A DNA stretch of 64,000 bases from Clostridium folliculivorans. GTDB taxonomy: Bacteria; Bacillota; Clostridia; Clostridiales; Clostridiaceae. The stretch's first letter is position 1. Every line of letters begins with the position of its first letter. The translations under genes were made by a program, and so were the position numbers. Location of the stretch: contig NZ_BQXY01000001.1 in NCBI RefSeq assembly GCF_024341905.1, forward strand, positions 92,928 through 156,927. The letters are read 5' to 3'. Below the pieces are notes generated by a model that saw only the letters and a list, made by a program, of their open reading frames with translations, was not told where the DNA came from and searched no databases. Shown here piece after piece: positions 24,365 to 33,924 of this stretch.

Positions 24365-24752
24365 TTGCAAAAATCTTTAATTGAGTACTAATTGATGAAG
24401 AAATTTGTTGTTAAAAATTGAAAGTATTTTTTGTATATTGGTAGGTAAAGATATAATTACTGCTGTTTTATGTAATAATAATTTTTAGTTTAAATTATGC
24501 AGAACATTTATCTAAAGCCTAATTGAAAGAGTCTTTATTTATTCACAATAAACGATATATTAAATTGTGCATGGAGATTGTACTTAATATTATAACAGTT
24601 TTATTCAATGGAGATAGAATGTCAATACATAAAGTAATAATGGTCAAAATGAAACTATAGCTAATATGCCCTAGTGGAAGTAAATGGGTAAATGAATAAA
24701 TATAAACAACATGGTTAAAATAAAAAAATGAATGATTAGAGGTGATTTTTTT
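24365..24752. other. AT-rich intergenic region upstream of cphB
   Basis: No gene seen. A segment TTTATTTATTCACA followed by ATAAA and CGATAT (24534-24556) recurs with few changes at about 9595-9620. No clear promoter was assigned to cphB. Confidence 0.35.
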
Positions 24753-25568
24753 GTGAATATAAAATCTGAAGGAAATTTAATCATTATAGGAGGAGCAGAA
24801 GATAAAGAGGGAAATAAAGAGATATTAAAATATGTATGTTCTAAAATAAATAAAGAAAATGATGTGTTGGCTGTGGCTACTATAGCTACAGAGAAACCTG
24901 AAGAGGCAAAAGATAAATATAAGAAAGTCTTTACAGAATTAGGTGTTAAAAAAATAGAGATATTGGATGTACAACATAGAGATGACTGTTCTCTTCAAAA
25001 AAATATAAATATAGTAAGAGAAGCTTCTATCATATTTTTTACTGGAGGAGATCAGTTAAGAATAACAAGTATAATTGGAGGAACCCCAATATATCAGGAG
25101 ATACTTAGCGCTTCTGAAAGAGGGTGCTATATGGTTGGAACTTCAGCAGGAGCATCTGTTATGAGTGATACCATGATTGTTACTGGTGATGATGAAGAAT
25201 CTCCTAGAAAATGCACTTTAAAAATGTCTCCAGGTCTTGGACTTGTGAAAAATATTATAGTAGACCAGCATTTTTCTCAAAGAGGAAGAATAGGAAGACT
25301 TTTAGGTGGAGTGGCACAAAATCCTCAAGCTTTAGGAATAGGCATTGATGAGGATACTGCTATAGTTATACGGAGGGATGATCATCTTAAAGTTATAGGT
25401 TCAGGTGCGGTGTATATTTTAGATGGAAGCCAAATAACATATACGAATGTTTCTGAGCAGCATCAAGATGATTTGCTTAGTATTTTCAATGTGAAAATGC
25501 ATGTTCTAGCTAAAGGACATAGATTTGATCTAATTAGTAAGGCACCTTTTGAGGAGGAAAATAATTAA
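24753..25568 (+). CDS. cphB: Cyanophycinase
   Basis: 271 residues, an S51-type serine peptidase that cuts cyanophycin (multi-L-arginyl-poly-L-aspartate) to beta-Asp-Arg dipeptides. The nucleophile is in GTSAGASVM, the typical GGTPIYQEIL and FTGGDQLRI segments precede it, and DQHFSQRGRIGRL follows. The GTG at 24753 lies behind AGAGGTG; the ATG at 24732 is upstream of that ribosome site and less likely. The stop is one base before the ATG of cphA, so the pair is cotranscribed. The storage polymer is presumably built or consumed during sporulation, as suggested for other clostridia. Confidence 0.93.
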   Translation: MNIKSEGNLIIIGGAEDKEGNKEILKYVCSKINKENDVLAVATIATEKPEEAKDKYKKVFTELGVKKIEILDVQHRDDCSLQKNINIVREASIIFFTGGDQLRITSIIGGTPIYQEILSASERGCYMVGTSAGASVMSDTMIVTGDDEESPRKCTLKMSPGLGLVKNIIVDQHFSQRGRIGRLLGGVAQNPQALGIGIDEDTAIVIRRDDHLKVIGSGAVYILDGSQITYTNVSEQHQDDLLSIFNVKMHVLAKGHRFDLISKAPFEEENN

Positions 25569-25569
25569 A

Positions 25570-28200
25570 ATGAAGCTTATTAAAGAAATAGTTTATGATG
25601 GGAAAAACATATATTCCCATAAGAAGTGCATAAGAGCAGATGTTGATTTGGAAGGTTATTGTGAGATTCCAAGTAAAGATATTCCTAATTTTAATGATAC
25701 TCTTGTAAAGATGTTACCAGAATTAAATAAACATAGATGTGGAATTGATGAGGATAATGGTTTTGTAACGAGATTAAAAGAGGGTACATATCTTGCTCAT
25801 ATATGTGAACATATTACTATTGCTATTCAAAATATATTAGGTATAGATGTAGCTTATGGAAAAGCGCGAGAGATAAAAGATGACCTGTACTATATGATAA
25901 TCCAATATGAATATAAAAATATGGCTTTAGGAGCTATGTATCTTGCTATAGATTTAATAAATTCTTTGATAGAGCAAAAACCAATTAACTTTGAAGAAAG
26001 ATTGGAATTCTTAAAACAAACGATGTCACAAGAGATGATGGGGCCAAGTACTAAAGCTATTTGTGATGCAGCGCGAAAAAGGAAACTCCCGGTTCTTAAG
26101 CTTGGAGATGGAGGAATGTATCAAATAGGATATGGAAAGCAAGGTAGAGTTATAGCTGCAGCCTTAGGAGATTCTACTAGATGTATAGGAGCTGATATAG
26201 CTTGTGATAAGATGCTTACAAAACAGCTTTTAAAAGCTCAGTTTATTCCTGTTGCTATAGGTGAAAAAGTATTTAATACTATAGATTTGTTGCAAAAGGC
26301 TGATGATGTAGGATATCCAGTAGTATTAAAGCCTCAATTTGGAAACAAAGGTAAAGGGGTTATACTCAATATAACTGATCAAAAGTCATTGCTTAAAGCC
26401 TATAAAGCTATAAATGATGATTATAAAGATATAATTATTGAAAAGTATGTAAAAGGAGAGGATTATAGAGTTTGTGTTGTAAACAATAAAGTTATAGCTG
26501 CGGCAAAAAGATTACCTCCCTTTGTAATAGGGGATGGAACTACTAATATTAAAGATTTAATAAGAAATTTAAACAGCGATCCTAGAAGAGGAGAAAAACA
26601 TGAAAAGCCATTAACAAAAGTTAAGATGGATGAATGTTTAATTAGCTGTATAAGAAAACAAGGTTTCAATATTTCATCTATACCAGTAAAAGGTGAAAGA
26701 GTGTTTTTGAGGGAAAATGCTAATTTATCTACTGGAGGCATATCTATAGATTGTACTGATGAGATATGTGAGGAAAATATAAAATTGTGTATTAGAGTAG
26801 CGAAAACTATAGGATTAGATATTTGTGGAATAGATATATGTACAGAAAATATATCAGAGCCAATTTCAGGTAAAGGGATTATAGTTGAGGTAAATGCGGC
26901 TCCTGGAATTAGAATGCATCATTATCCAACCTTCGGCAAGGAAAGAGATGTAGCAGGAGCGATAGTAGATATGATGTATGAAGGAAATCCGAAAAGTATA
27001 CCAGTTATTTCTGTTACTGGTACTAATGGTAAGACTACCACAACTAGGTTGATATCTCATGTAATAAGTCTTATGGGATACAGTGTTGGGATGACAACTA
27101 CTTCGGGAGTAGTTATAAATGGAGAATATATTGATACCGGTGATGATACTGGTCCTAAAAGCGCAAAATCGGTATTGTTAAATAAAGATGTAGATGTAGC
27201 GGTGCTTGAAACTGCTAGAGGTGGAATAGTTAGAAATGGATTAGCTTATGATGTTGCAGATGTAGGTATTATAACAAACATCACTGAAGATCATCTTGGT
27301 ATAGATAATATAGATACAATGGAACAACTGGCTTTTGCAAAGGCTTTGGTTGCTGAAGCTGTTAAAGAAGAAGGATATGCTGTTATAAATGTAGATGATA
27401 TATGGAGTGTTAAGGTTTTAGATAGAATAAGAGATAAAAAGAAGATATTATTCTCCATGAATAGAGATAACCAGTATATTAGAGAAAATGCTATGGAAGG
27501 CAATCCTGTTGTTTATGCTTTTGATGGAACTATATACGTTGAAAATAATAATAAAAAATATGCGGTATGTATGATAAAAGATATCCCAATAACTAAGAAT
27601 GGGAATTTAAAGTACAATATATATAATTGTTTAGCGGCATGTAGCGCATTAGTTGGTATAAATTTAGACTATGCTATAATTGCTAAAGGTTTAACAACCT
27701 TCTTTAGTGATGAAAAATCAAATCCAGGAAGATTTAATGAGTATGATATAAATGGAACTAAGGTTATCTTAGATTATGGGCATAATATAGATGGTTATAC
27801 TTGCGTTTTAGATGCTCTAAAAGGCATGCCTCATAATAGATTAATAGGAGTAATAGGTGTTCCAGGTGATAGAAGTGATGATAGTATACAAAGATTAGGT
27901 GCCTTATCAGCACGCTTTCTAGATAAGATATATATAAAAGAAGATCTAGATAAAAGAGGGCGAAGAGAAGGAGAAGTTGCGGACATTCTCTTAAAGGGAG
28001 TCTTGGAATATAAATCAGAAAAAGACATACATGTAATACTTGATGAAGTGGTAGCTTTAGATAATGCTTTAAGTGATTCAATTCCTGGTGATGTAATAGT
28101 AGTGTTCTTTGAAGAGTTTGAAAGACTTATTAATTATATTAAAGATAAGTCAGAAGAAGTGGTTGATCTAATTGAATTAGAAAATGTAGTTCATATGTAA
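25570..28200 (+). CDS. cphA: Cyanophycin synthetase
   Basis: 876 residues, normal length. An N-terminal domain is followed by an ATP-grasp domain (about 210-475; VVLKPQFGNKGKGV and VEVNAAPGIRMHHY) that adds one substrate, and a C-terminal Mur-ligase-like domain with P-loop GTNGKTTTTR near residue 480 and DYGHNIDGY, which adds the other. It makes arginine-aspartate polymer without a ribosome. Translation is likely coupled to cphB: its Shine-Dalgarno GAGGAGG lies inside the end of that gene. A terminator follows. A primer-free type cannot be judged from sequence alone. Confidence 0.95.
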   Translation: MKLIKEIVYDGKNIYSHKKCIRADVDLEGYCEIPSKDIPNFNDTLVKMLPELNKHRCGIDEDNGFVTRLKEGTYLAHICEHITIAIQNILGIDVAYGKAREIKDDLYYMIIQYEYKNMALGAMYLAIDLINSLIEQKPINFEERLEFLKQTMSQEMMGPSTKAICDAARKRKLPVLKLGDGGMYQIGYGKQGRVIAAALGDSTRCIGADIACDKMLTKQLLKAQFIPVAIGEKVFNTIDLLQKADDVGYPVVLKPQFGNKGKGVILNITDQKSLLKAYKAINDDYKDIIIEKYVKGEDYRVCVVNNKVIAAAKRLPPFVIGDGTTNIKDLIRNLNSDPRRGEKHEKPLTKVKMDECLISCIRKQGFNISSIPVKGERVFLRENANLSTGGISIDCTDEICEENIKLCIRVAKTIGLDICGIDICTENISEPISGKGIIVEVNAAPGIRMHHYPTFGKERDVAGAIVDMMYEGNPKSIPVISVTGTNGKTTTTRLISHVISLMGYSVGMTTTSGVVINGEYIDTGDDTGPKSAKSVLLNKDVDVAVLETARGGIVRNGLAYDVADVGIITNITEDHLGIDNIDTMEQLAFAKALVAEAVKEEGYAVINVDDIWSVKVLDRIRDKKKILFSMNRDNQYIRENAMEGNPVVYAFDGTIYVENNNKKYAVCMIKDIPITKNGNLKYNIYNCLAACSALVGINLDYAIIAKGLTTFFSDEKSNPGRFNEYDINGTKVILDYGHNIDGYTCVLDALKGMPHNRLIGVIGVPGDRSDDSIQRLGALSARFLDKIYIKEDLDKRGRREGEVADILLKGVLEYKSEKDIHVILDEVVALDNALSDSIPGDVIVVFFEEFERLINYIKDKSEEVVDLIELENVVHM

Positions 28201-28246
28201 AAAGTCTATTAACCATAATTAAAACATGAAAGAGACTTATTATAAA

Positions 28247-28291
28247 AACAACAGTATGATAGCTTGATTTCGGCTTCAACTGTTGTTTTTT
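28247..28291 (+). terminator. Terminator of the cphBA operon
   Basis: AACAACAGT (28247-28255) and ACTGTTGTT (28279-28287), then a T-run; the apical part also pairs (AGC/GCT). Confidence 0.8.
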
Positions 28292-28431
28292 AATATTATT
28301 TATGATTATTGTAAACCCAGTTTAGACCTATTTTATTAATTATATAAGGTAAAATCCCATAAAACTATATATTGCATTTATTGCGATAAAATATATAATT
28401 ATTATAGAACAAGGGGAAGGGTTGAAAATAA

Positions 28432-29280
28432 ATGATACTAAAAGCTTATGCTAAAATAAATATAGCCTTAGATGTTATTGGTAAAAGAGAGGATGGTTAT
28501 CATTTATTAAGAATGATAATGCAAACAATCGATTTATATGATGTTATTCATATTAATAAAGAATTGAGTAATGATGATATAACTATAACCTGTGATAACC
28601 CATTTATACCAACTGACAGTAGGAATCTTTGCTATAAAGCTGCTAAACTTTTTAAAGAAAAGTATAGTATTTCAGGTGGGGTTAAAATTGATATAATAAA
28701 AAAAATACCAATGTCTGCAGGTATGGCTGGTGGAAGTACAGATGCTGCTGCTGTAATTAAAGGTATGAATGATATATTTGAAATCAATGCAACTGAAGAA
28801 GAACTTTTGGCTTTAGGGCTCCAAATAGGTGCGGATGTACCTTATTGTATGAAAGGCGGAACAGCGCTTTGCGAAGGTATAGGAGAGCAGATTAAGCCTC
28901 TTAAGTCCTTTAAAAATTATATATTAGTTGTTGTTAAACCACCATTTGGTGTTTCAACTAAAGAAGTGTATGGGTTACTAGATATAAAACGTATCTATAA
29001 GCACCCTAAAATAAATAATTTAATCCACGAGATGAATTCAGGTAATATAAAATTTGTAGCTGAGAATATGAAGAATGTACTAGAAAATGTAACTATTAGA
29101 AAACATCCGTTAATAAAAGGAATAAAAGATAGTATGGTTAATTTAGGGTGTTTAGGAACATTGATGAGTGGTAGTGGTCCTACAGTTTTTGCTTTCTTTG
29201 AAGACATGGTAAAGGCACAGAATTGCTATGAGAAGATGAAAGAAAAATATAGAGATGTATATATAACTAGAACCATTTAA
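28432..29280 (+). CDS. ispE: 4-diphosphocytidyl-2-C-methyl-D-erythritol kinase
   Basis: 282-residue GHMP kinase of the methylerythritol-phosphate route to isoprenoids. The N-terminal AYAKINIALDVIGKREDGYH holds the substrate lysine and histidine; the ATP loop is PMSAGMAGGSTDAA; the third motif is GTLMSGSGPTVFAF. Ribosome site AAGGG. spoIIR follows after 65 bases but has its own sigma-F promoter, so the adjacency is probably not functional. Confidence 0.95.
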   Translation: MILKAYAKINIALDVIGKREDGYHLLRMIMQTIDLYDVIHINKELSNDDITITCDNPFIPTDSRNLCYKAAKLFKEKYSISGGVKIDIIKKIPMSAGMAGGSTDAAAVIKGMNDIFEINATEEELLALGLQIGADVPYCMKGGTALCEGIGEQIKPLKSFKNYILVVVKPPFGVSTKEVYGLLDIKRIYKHPKINNLIHEMNSGNIKFVAENMKNVLENVTIRKHPLIKGIKDSMVNLGCLGTLMSGSGPTVFAFFEDMVKAQNCYEKMKEKYRDVYITRTI

Positions 29281-29289
29281 AATAAAAAT

Positions 29290-29320
29290 GTATAAATAGA
29301 AAACCCTTTGGCAATAATTA
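29290..29320 (+). promoter_or_regulatory. Sigma-F promoter of spoIIR
   Basis: GTATA (29290-29294), exactly 15 bases, GGCAATAATT (29310-29319). This fits the sigma-F consensus GYATA-N15-GGnnAnAHTR except for the last base. Transcription would start near 29326. Confidence 0.75.
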
Positions 29321-29345
29321 CAAGTGTCAGGGGGTTGATTTTTTT

Positions 29346-30026
29346 ATGAAAAAAATATTATTTATTGTAACTATTATATTCTCATTAACAATAGGAATAT
29401 TTTCCTATAATACTTTAAACAAGATAACCGTATATGGTCAGGAAGATGGCAGTTCCGTAAGTGATGAAATAAAAGATAAATTAATAAGGTTTCATGTAAT
29501 AGCTAATAGTGATGATAAAAAGGATCAGGAGTTAAAGCTTAAGGTAAGAGATGAAATACTAAAATATATAACTCCAAAGTTAAAAGATTCAAAATCAATA
29601 GATGAATCAAGGAAGATATTAAAGGAAAACGATGAACAAATTAAAAAGATAGCAAGTAAAGTAATAAAAGATAATGGATATAAATATGAGGTAAACAGCA
29701 CATTAGATCATGAGAATTTTCCGGTAAAAACTTATGGTAATATAACACTACCTCAAGGCAATTATGAGGCTTATAGAGTTATAATTGGATCTGGAAAAGG
29801 ACAAAACTGGTGGTGTGTTATGTTTCCACCTCTATGCTTTATTGATATAACAAAGGGACAAGTATCCTATGATGAAACGGAAAAGCAAATGAAAAGAGTT
29901 TTAACAGATAAAGAGTATGATGAAGTAGATAATCAAAGCAAATTAGGAAAAGATAAATCTAATGATAAGGTTGTATTCAAATTTAAAATAAAAGAAATCT
30001 TTGATGATATTGTAAAAAAAATATAG
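29346..30026 (+). CDS. spoIIR: Stage II sporulation protein R
   Basis: 226 residues with an N-terminal signal or anchor helix (about 3-21). The family signatures are RFHVIANSDDKKDQELKLKVRDEIL and NWWCVMFPPLCFID. SpoIIR is made in the forespore under sigma-F, exported into the intermembrane space, and triggers SpoIIGA to process pro-sigma-E in the mother cell. The sigma-F promoter directly upstream supports the assignment. A terminator and then a tandem array of the dispersed element follow. Confidence 0.96.
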   Translation: MKKILFIVTIIFSLTIGIFSYNTLNKITVYGQEDGSSVSDEIKDKLIRFHVIANSDDKKDQELKLKVRDEILKYITPKLKDSKSIDESRKILKENDEQIKKIASKVIKDNGYKYEVNSTLDHENFPVKTYGNITLPQGNYEAYRVIIGSGKGQNWWCVMFPPLCFIDITKGQVSYDETEKQMKRVLTDKEYDEVDNQSKLGKDKSNDKVVFKFKIKEIFDDIVKKI

Positions 30027-30032
30027 TATTAT

Positions 30033-30084
30033 AAGGTTCTGTTTCTAAATATTAAATTGTTTTGGAATAGAGCCTTAAATTTTT
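30033..30084 (+). terminator. Terminator of spoIIR
   Basis: AAGGTTCTGTT pairs with AATAGAGCCTT through a few G-T pairs, followed by AAATTTTT. Confidence 0.6.
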
Positions 30085-30180
30085 ATTCTTTAAGAAATTA
30101 TATCTCAATTATATCTGTGGATAATTATGCGAACAGACTTAAGACATAGTATAAGTTAAAGGATAAAAAAAGAAGAATAT

Positions 30181-30455
30181 GTCGCCTGCCAGATTTTCCT
30201 CATATACATTCGGAAAGGCAGATGCGTTAAAAAAGTTCACTGAAGGAGGTCGCTTCAGCGACTTTTTTACTGTATAGAAAAGTATAAAATTTGAAGTTAG
30301 CTAAGTCTACATATTTCAACGGATTTAGAAGTTTTTTTATGGCTATACAGTAAAAAAACAAAACTTATTCGCCTGCCAGATTTTCCTCATATACATTCGG
30401 AAAGGCAGATGCGTTAAAAAAGCTCGCTGAAGAAGGTCGCTTCAGCGACTTTTTT
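30181..30455 (+). repeat. Dispersed element, tandem array B-A-B
   Basis: Module B (30181-30268), module A (30263-30358) and module B again (30369-30455). The two B copies start exactly 188 bases apart, nearly identical, and the T-run of the first B is the beginning of the following A. Each B ends in a hairpin of GCTGAAG/CTTCAGC with alternative pairing GTCGC/GCGAC, then TTTTTT. No gene is present. Confidence 0.9.
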
Positions 30456-30567
30456 ATAAATATTTTATATAACACTTGAATAAAGGCATTAAAATTATTA
30501 AACTATTATATAGTTGTAAATTAATATGCTTACGAAGCAAAATGCGTATGTAGGCTAGGAGGAAAAG

Positions 30568-30990
30568 ATGAAAAAAAAGGCGATAATTTCAATAGCAAGT
30601 AATCAAGTGCCAGCTGATCAAGAAGATCTTATTGAAGTAGTAACTCCGGGGGAGTTTTTAATTAAAGAAGATGGATACGAAGCAATATATGATGAAACAG
30701 AAATATCAGGTATGGAAGGAACAAAGACTAAAATCTCAATAACTTCCAATGAGCTTATTCTTGAAAGGGAAGGTACTACTGCAACTAAGATGAATTTTCA
30801 AAAAGATAATACATCAATAAGCCTTTACAATACTCCTTATGGGATGTTAGAGCTTAAAATAGATACTAAAGAATTAAAGATAGACATAGATGAGTATGGT
30901 GGAGATATATTTATTGATTATGATTTAAGTGTAAGTGGTCAAGAAAGTAATAATACTCAATTGAAAATAAATATAAAGGCAAGAAACTAA
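30568..30990 (+). CDS. DUF1934 protein (YwiB-like)
   Basis: 140 residues, beta-rich, matching the DUF1934 family of small calycin-like barrel proteins. Characteristic parts are EVVTPGEFLIKEDGYEAIYD and the later YNTPYGMLELKIDTKEL. In many Firmicutes the gene neighbours argS or pyrG, but the function is unknown. AGGAGG ribosome site. It is separated from the following small gene by about 250 bases, so it seems to be monocistronic. Confidence 0.85.
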   Translation: MKKKAIISIASNQVPADQEDLIEVVTPGEFLIKEDGYEAIYDETEISGMEGTKTKISITSNELILEREGTTATKMNFQKDNTSISLYNTPYGMLELKIDTKELKIDIDEYGGDIFIDYDLSVSGQESNNTQLKINIKARN

Positions 30991-31243
30991 GCTGTAACAA
31001 TATTTATTAAAAAGAATAGAGAAAAGTTTTATATTTAGGTATATGATTTAAATGACAATAAGTATAAAATATCAAACTTACAAAGAGATTTAGTGTTTAC
31101 TATTAGGTGATTCTTATTCAAGGAATTATCTAGTATGAATTCTAAATCTTTTTTTGCTGTATATAAAAATATAAATTCTGATAAAAGAAGTTTAATGAAC
31201 AAGATAGATGGCAATAATTACAATATAAGAAGAGGTGAGCAAA

Positions 31244-31531
31244 TTGTATGATAGATACTATAAGATAATTGAATTATTATGCCAGTATCATGGAGTTGAC
31301 ATAAATGAACATAGAGACTTTTTGAAAAGTAGGGAAAATAAATATATGTTTTTGCTATTGATGAAGAAGTATGACTGTATAAAAAAAGAAGAACTGTTAA
31401 ACATATTGAGAGCGAAGTCTTCTAGAAGCATTAATTATAATGTGAAAAAGGCTGAAGAAAAGTTTTTGATAAATAAAGAATTCAGAGATAAATATCTATA
31501 TGTGGAAGAAGAAATAGAAAAAATGCTATAA
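31244..31531 (+). CDS. Small helical protein, possible DnaA domain IV-like fold, unknown function
   Basis: 95 residues. TTG at 31244 is preferred because GAGGTG lies 7 bases upstream; the GTG at 31235 is within that ribosome site. The sequence is all-helical and resembles DnaA domain IV: an acidic start with YHGVDINEHRDFLKSRENKYMFLL, then a possible helix-turn-helix and SINYNVKKAEEKF in the place where DnaA has its signature. The DnaA DNA-contact motif GGRDHSTV is not present, so DNA binding to DnaA boxes is not claimed. Situated upstream of pyrG. Confidence 0.6.
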   Translation: MYDRYYKIIELLCQYHGVDINEHRDFLKSRENKYMFLLLMKKYDCIKKEELLNILRAKSSRSINYNVKKAEEKFLINKEFRDKYLYVEEEIEKML

Positions 31532-31695
31532 AAACATAAAAAAAAGACTAGAATAAGAATCTGATATGTGATAAAATACTATCATTGTGTTTAAGACAAC
31601 AATTACCCAGCTTAAATGGTGGGTAATAACTATTATAATAAGAAATCATTACAGTGTCAATAGTTTTTTTAAATAGATTCTTAGGAGGAAATAGT

Positions 31696-33306
31696 ATGAG
31701 CAAGAGAACCACAAAGTATGTATTTGTCACAGGGGGAGTAGTTTCATCTTTAGGTAAGGGAATCACTGCTGCGTCTTTAGGAAGATTGCTTAAGAATAGA
31801 GGAATGAAAGTTTCAATACAAAAGTTTGACCCGTATCTAAATGTAGATCCAGGTACTATGAGTCCATATCAACACGGAGAAGTGTTCGTAACAGATGATG
31901 GAGCTGAAACAGATCTTGATTTAGGTCATTACGAAAGATTTATCGATGAGAATTTGACTAAGAACTCAAATGTTACTACAGGAAAAGTATACTGGTCTGT
32001 TATCTCTAAGGAAAGAAAAGGCGAATACTTAGGCGGAACAGTTCAAGTAGTTCCTCATATAACTAACGAATTAAAGAATCGTGTTTATAGAGTAGCGAAA
32101 GAAAAAGATATAGATGTAGTTATAACTGAAATTGGTGGAACTGTTGGAGATATTGAATCACTACCTTTTCTAGAAGCTATAAGACAAATTAAGTATGAAG
32201 TTGGTAGAGAAAATGTGTGCTTTATACATGTTACACTAGTGCCATACTTAGGAAAAGCAGGAGAATTAAAGACTAAACCTACTCAACACTCAGTTAAAGA
32301 ATTAACAGGGATAGGTATACAACCAGACATCATTGTTTGTAGAGCAGAAAAACCTTTATCTGATGATATTAAGAATAAGATAGGTTTATTCTGTAATATA
32401 GACGGAAGATCAGTAATACAAAATCTTGATGCAGAAGATTTATATGAAGTACCACTTATGTTACATAATGAAGGTTTAGATAAGCTAGTAGTTGAAAAAT
32501 TGAGCTTAGGATGCTGTGACATTGATAATACACAATGGTCTCAAATGGTAGATAGAATAAAGAGTCTTTCTAAAGTCACTAAGATAGCTTTAGTTGGTAA
32601 GTATGTAGAACTTCATGATGCATATATTTCTGTAGTTGAAGCTTTAAATCACGGTGGATTACATAATGATTCTAAGGTTGAAATAGAGTGGATAAATGCA
32701 GTTGATGTCACTGCTGACAACGTAGGCACTTTACTTTCAGGTGTTGATGGTGTATTAGTACCAGGAGGTTTCGGAGATAGAGGAATTGAGGGTAAGATAG
32801 AAGCTATAAGATGGGCAAGAGAAAACAAAAAGCCATTCCTTGGTATATGTTTAGGTATGCAATGTGCTGTTATTGAGTTCGCTAGAAATGTTCTTGGATA
32901 TACTGGAGCTAATTCATCAGAAATTGATCCGGAAACTAGTTATCCAGTAATTGATTTAATGCCAGAACAAAAAGATGTAGAAGATCTTGGTGGAACTATG
33001 AGACTTGGATTATATCCATGTAAATTAGAAGAAGATTCTTTCTCAAAAGTAGCTTATTCAGATAGTTTAATATATGAAAGACATAGACATAGATATGAAT
33101 TCAACAATGAGTTCAGAAGTTCAATAGCAGATGCAGGAATGAGAATAGCTGGAACATCTCCAGATGGAAGATTAGTAGAAGTAGTAGAAATAGCAGACCA
33201 TCCTTGGTTTGTGGCTGTTCAATATCATCCAGAGCTAAAATCAAGACCTAATAGACCACATCCACTATTTAAAGACTTTATAGGTGCTGCTATAGCTAAT
33301 AAATAA
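31696..33306 (+). CDS. pyrG: CTP synthase
   Basis: 536 residues. Converts UTP to CTP using glutamine. The N-terminal synthase has [19 protein letters not shown] (P-loop) and the UTP-site region [15 protein letters not shown]. The C-terminal glutamine amidotransferase has the nucleophile Cys in [14 protein letters not shown] and a catalytic HPE near the end ([10 protein letters not shown]). The ATG at 31696 has TTAGGAGGAA upstream; the longer frame from 31654 is unlikely. In B. subtilis pyrG is controlled by reiterative transcription; I could not confirm such an initial stretch here. Confidence 0.97.
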   Translation: MSKRTTKYVFVTGGVVSSLGKGITAASLGRLLKNRGMKVSIQKFDPYLNVDPGTMSPYQHGEVFVTDDGAETDLDLGHYERFIDENLTKNSNVTTGKVYWSVISKERKGEYLGGTVQVVPHITNELKNRVYRVAKEKDIDVVITEIGGTVGDIESLPFLEAIRQIKYEVGRENVCFIHVTLVPYLGKAGELKTKPTQHSVKELTGIGIQPDIIVCRAEKPLSDDIKNKIGLFCNIDGRSVIQNLDAEDLYEVPLMLHNEGLDKLVVEKLSLGCCDIDNTQWSQMVDRIKSLSKVTKIALVGKYVELHDAYISVVEALNHGGLHNDSKVEIEWINAVDVTADNVGTLLSGVDGVLVPGGFGDRGIEGKIEAIRWARENKKPFLGICLGMQCAVIEFARNVLGYTGANSSEIDPETSYPVIDLMPEQKDVEDLGGTMRLGLYPCKLEEDSFSKVAYSDSLIYERHRHRYEFNNEFRSSIADAGMRIAGTSPDGRLVEVVEIADHPWFVAVQYHPELKSRPNRPHPLFKDFIGAAIANK

Positions 33307-33323
33307 TATACATGTAGATTTAT

Positions 33324-33358
33324 AGGTTTAACAAGAAGTGTTCTTGTTAAACCTTTTT
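33324..33358 (+). terminator. Terminator of pyrG
   Basis: AGGTTTAACAAGAA (33324-33337), loop GTG, TTCTTGTTAAACCT (33341-33354), then TTTT. Confidence 0.95.
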
Positions 33359-33924
33359 CTTAATTATTTTAAAACAGAGCTTAAGAAGTTACTTATATAA
33401 ATAAAAAGTAACAACTTATTTTATCTGAAAAACTATATACTTTGCATATAAATAGTGAATAAAATTATCATTATTACTCAATAATTATATATATGAAAAA
33501 AAATACTTGAAAATATGTTTCTAATAAAGCATAATATAAATGCTAATTGTATTATAAATGTTACTGAAGCTAAATTGTGTTTAGTGCAGAATAAATGCTC
33601 AAAAGACCAAAGTCTTTCTTGTTAGTCATTTCTAAATATTTTCAGTACTAATAAATCAAAACCAAGAAGATTTTACGATAGTGAATCAATAAAATGCAAT
33701 TTATGGATTGCTAATATTACTCTTAATGTCATTGTGTTGATTTATGTTAATTACACTCCGATATTTGGTATATTGCAAAAATTTCAAATATGTAACAACT
33801 CAAGATTTGCAAATTAATAAGTTTGTAATACTCATATATTTTAGATTTAGATATAATTAACCTTATACTTTCATTTCTATTGTTTCCTTTGTTGATTCCC
33901 TTAAAAAAATATGGAGGTGTCATT
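33359..33924. other. Long AT-rich leader region upstream of rho
   Basis: No gene found. A possible promoter lies far upstream (TTGAAA 33507-33512, 17-base spacer, CATAAT 33530-33535), which would give rho a 5' untranslated leader of about 380 bases. Rho genes are autoregulated through their leaders in several bacteria. Confidence 0.35.
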
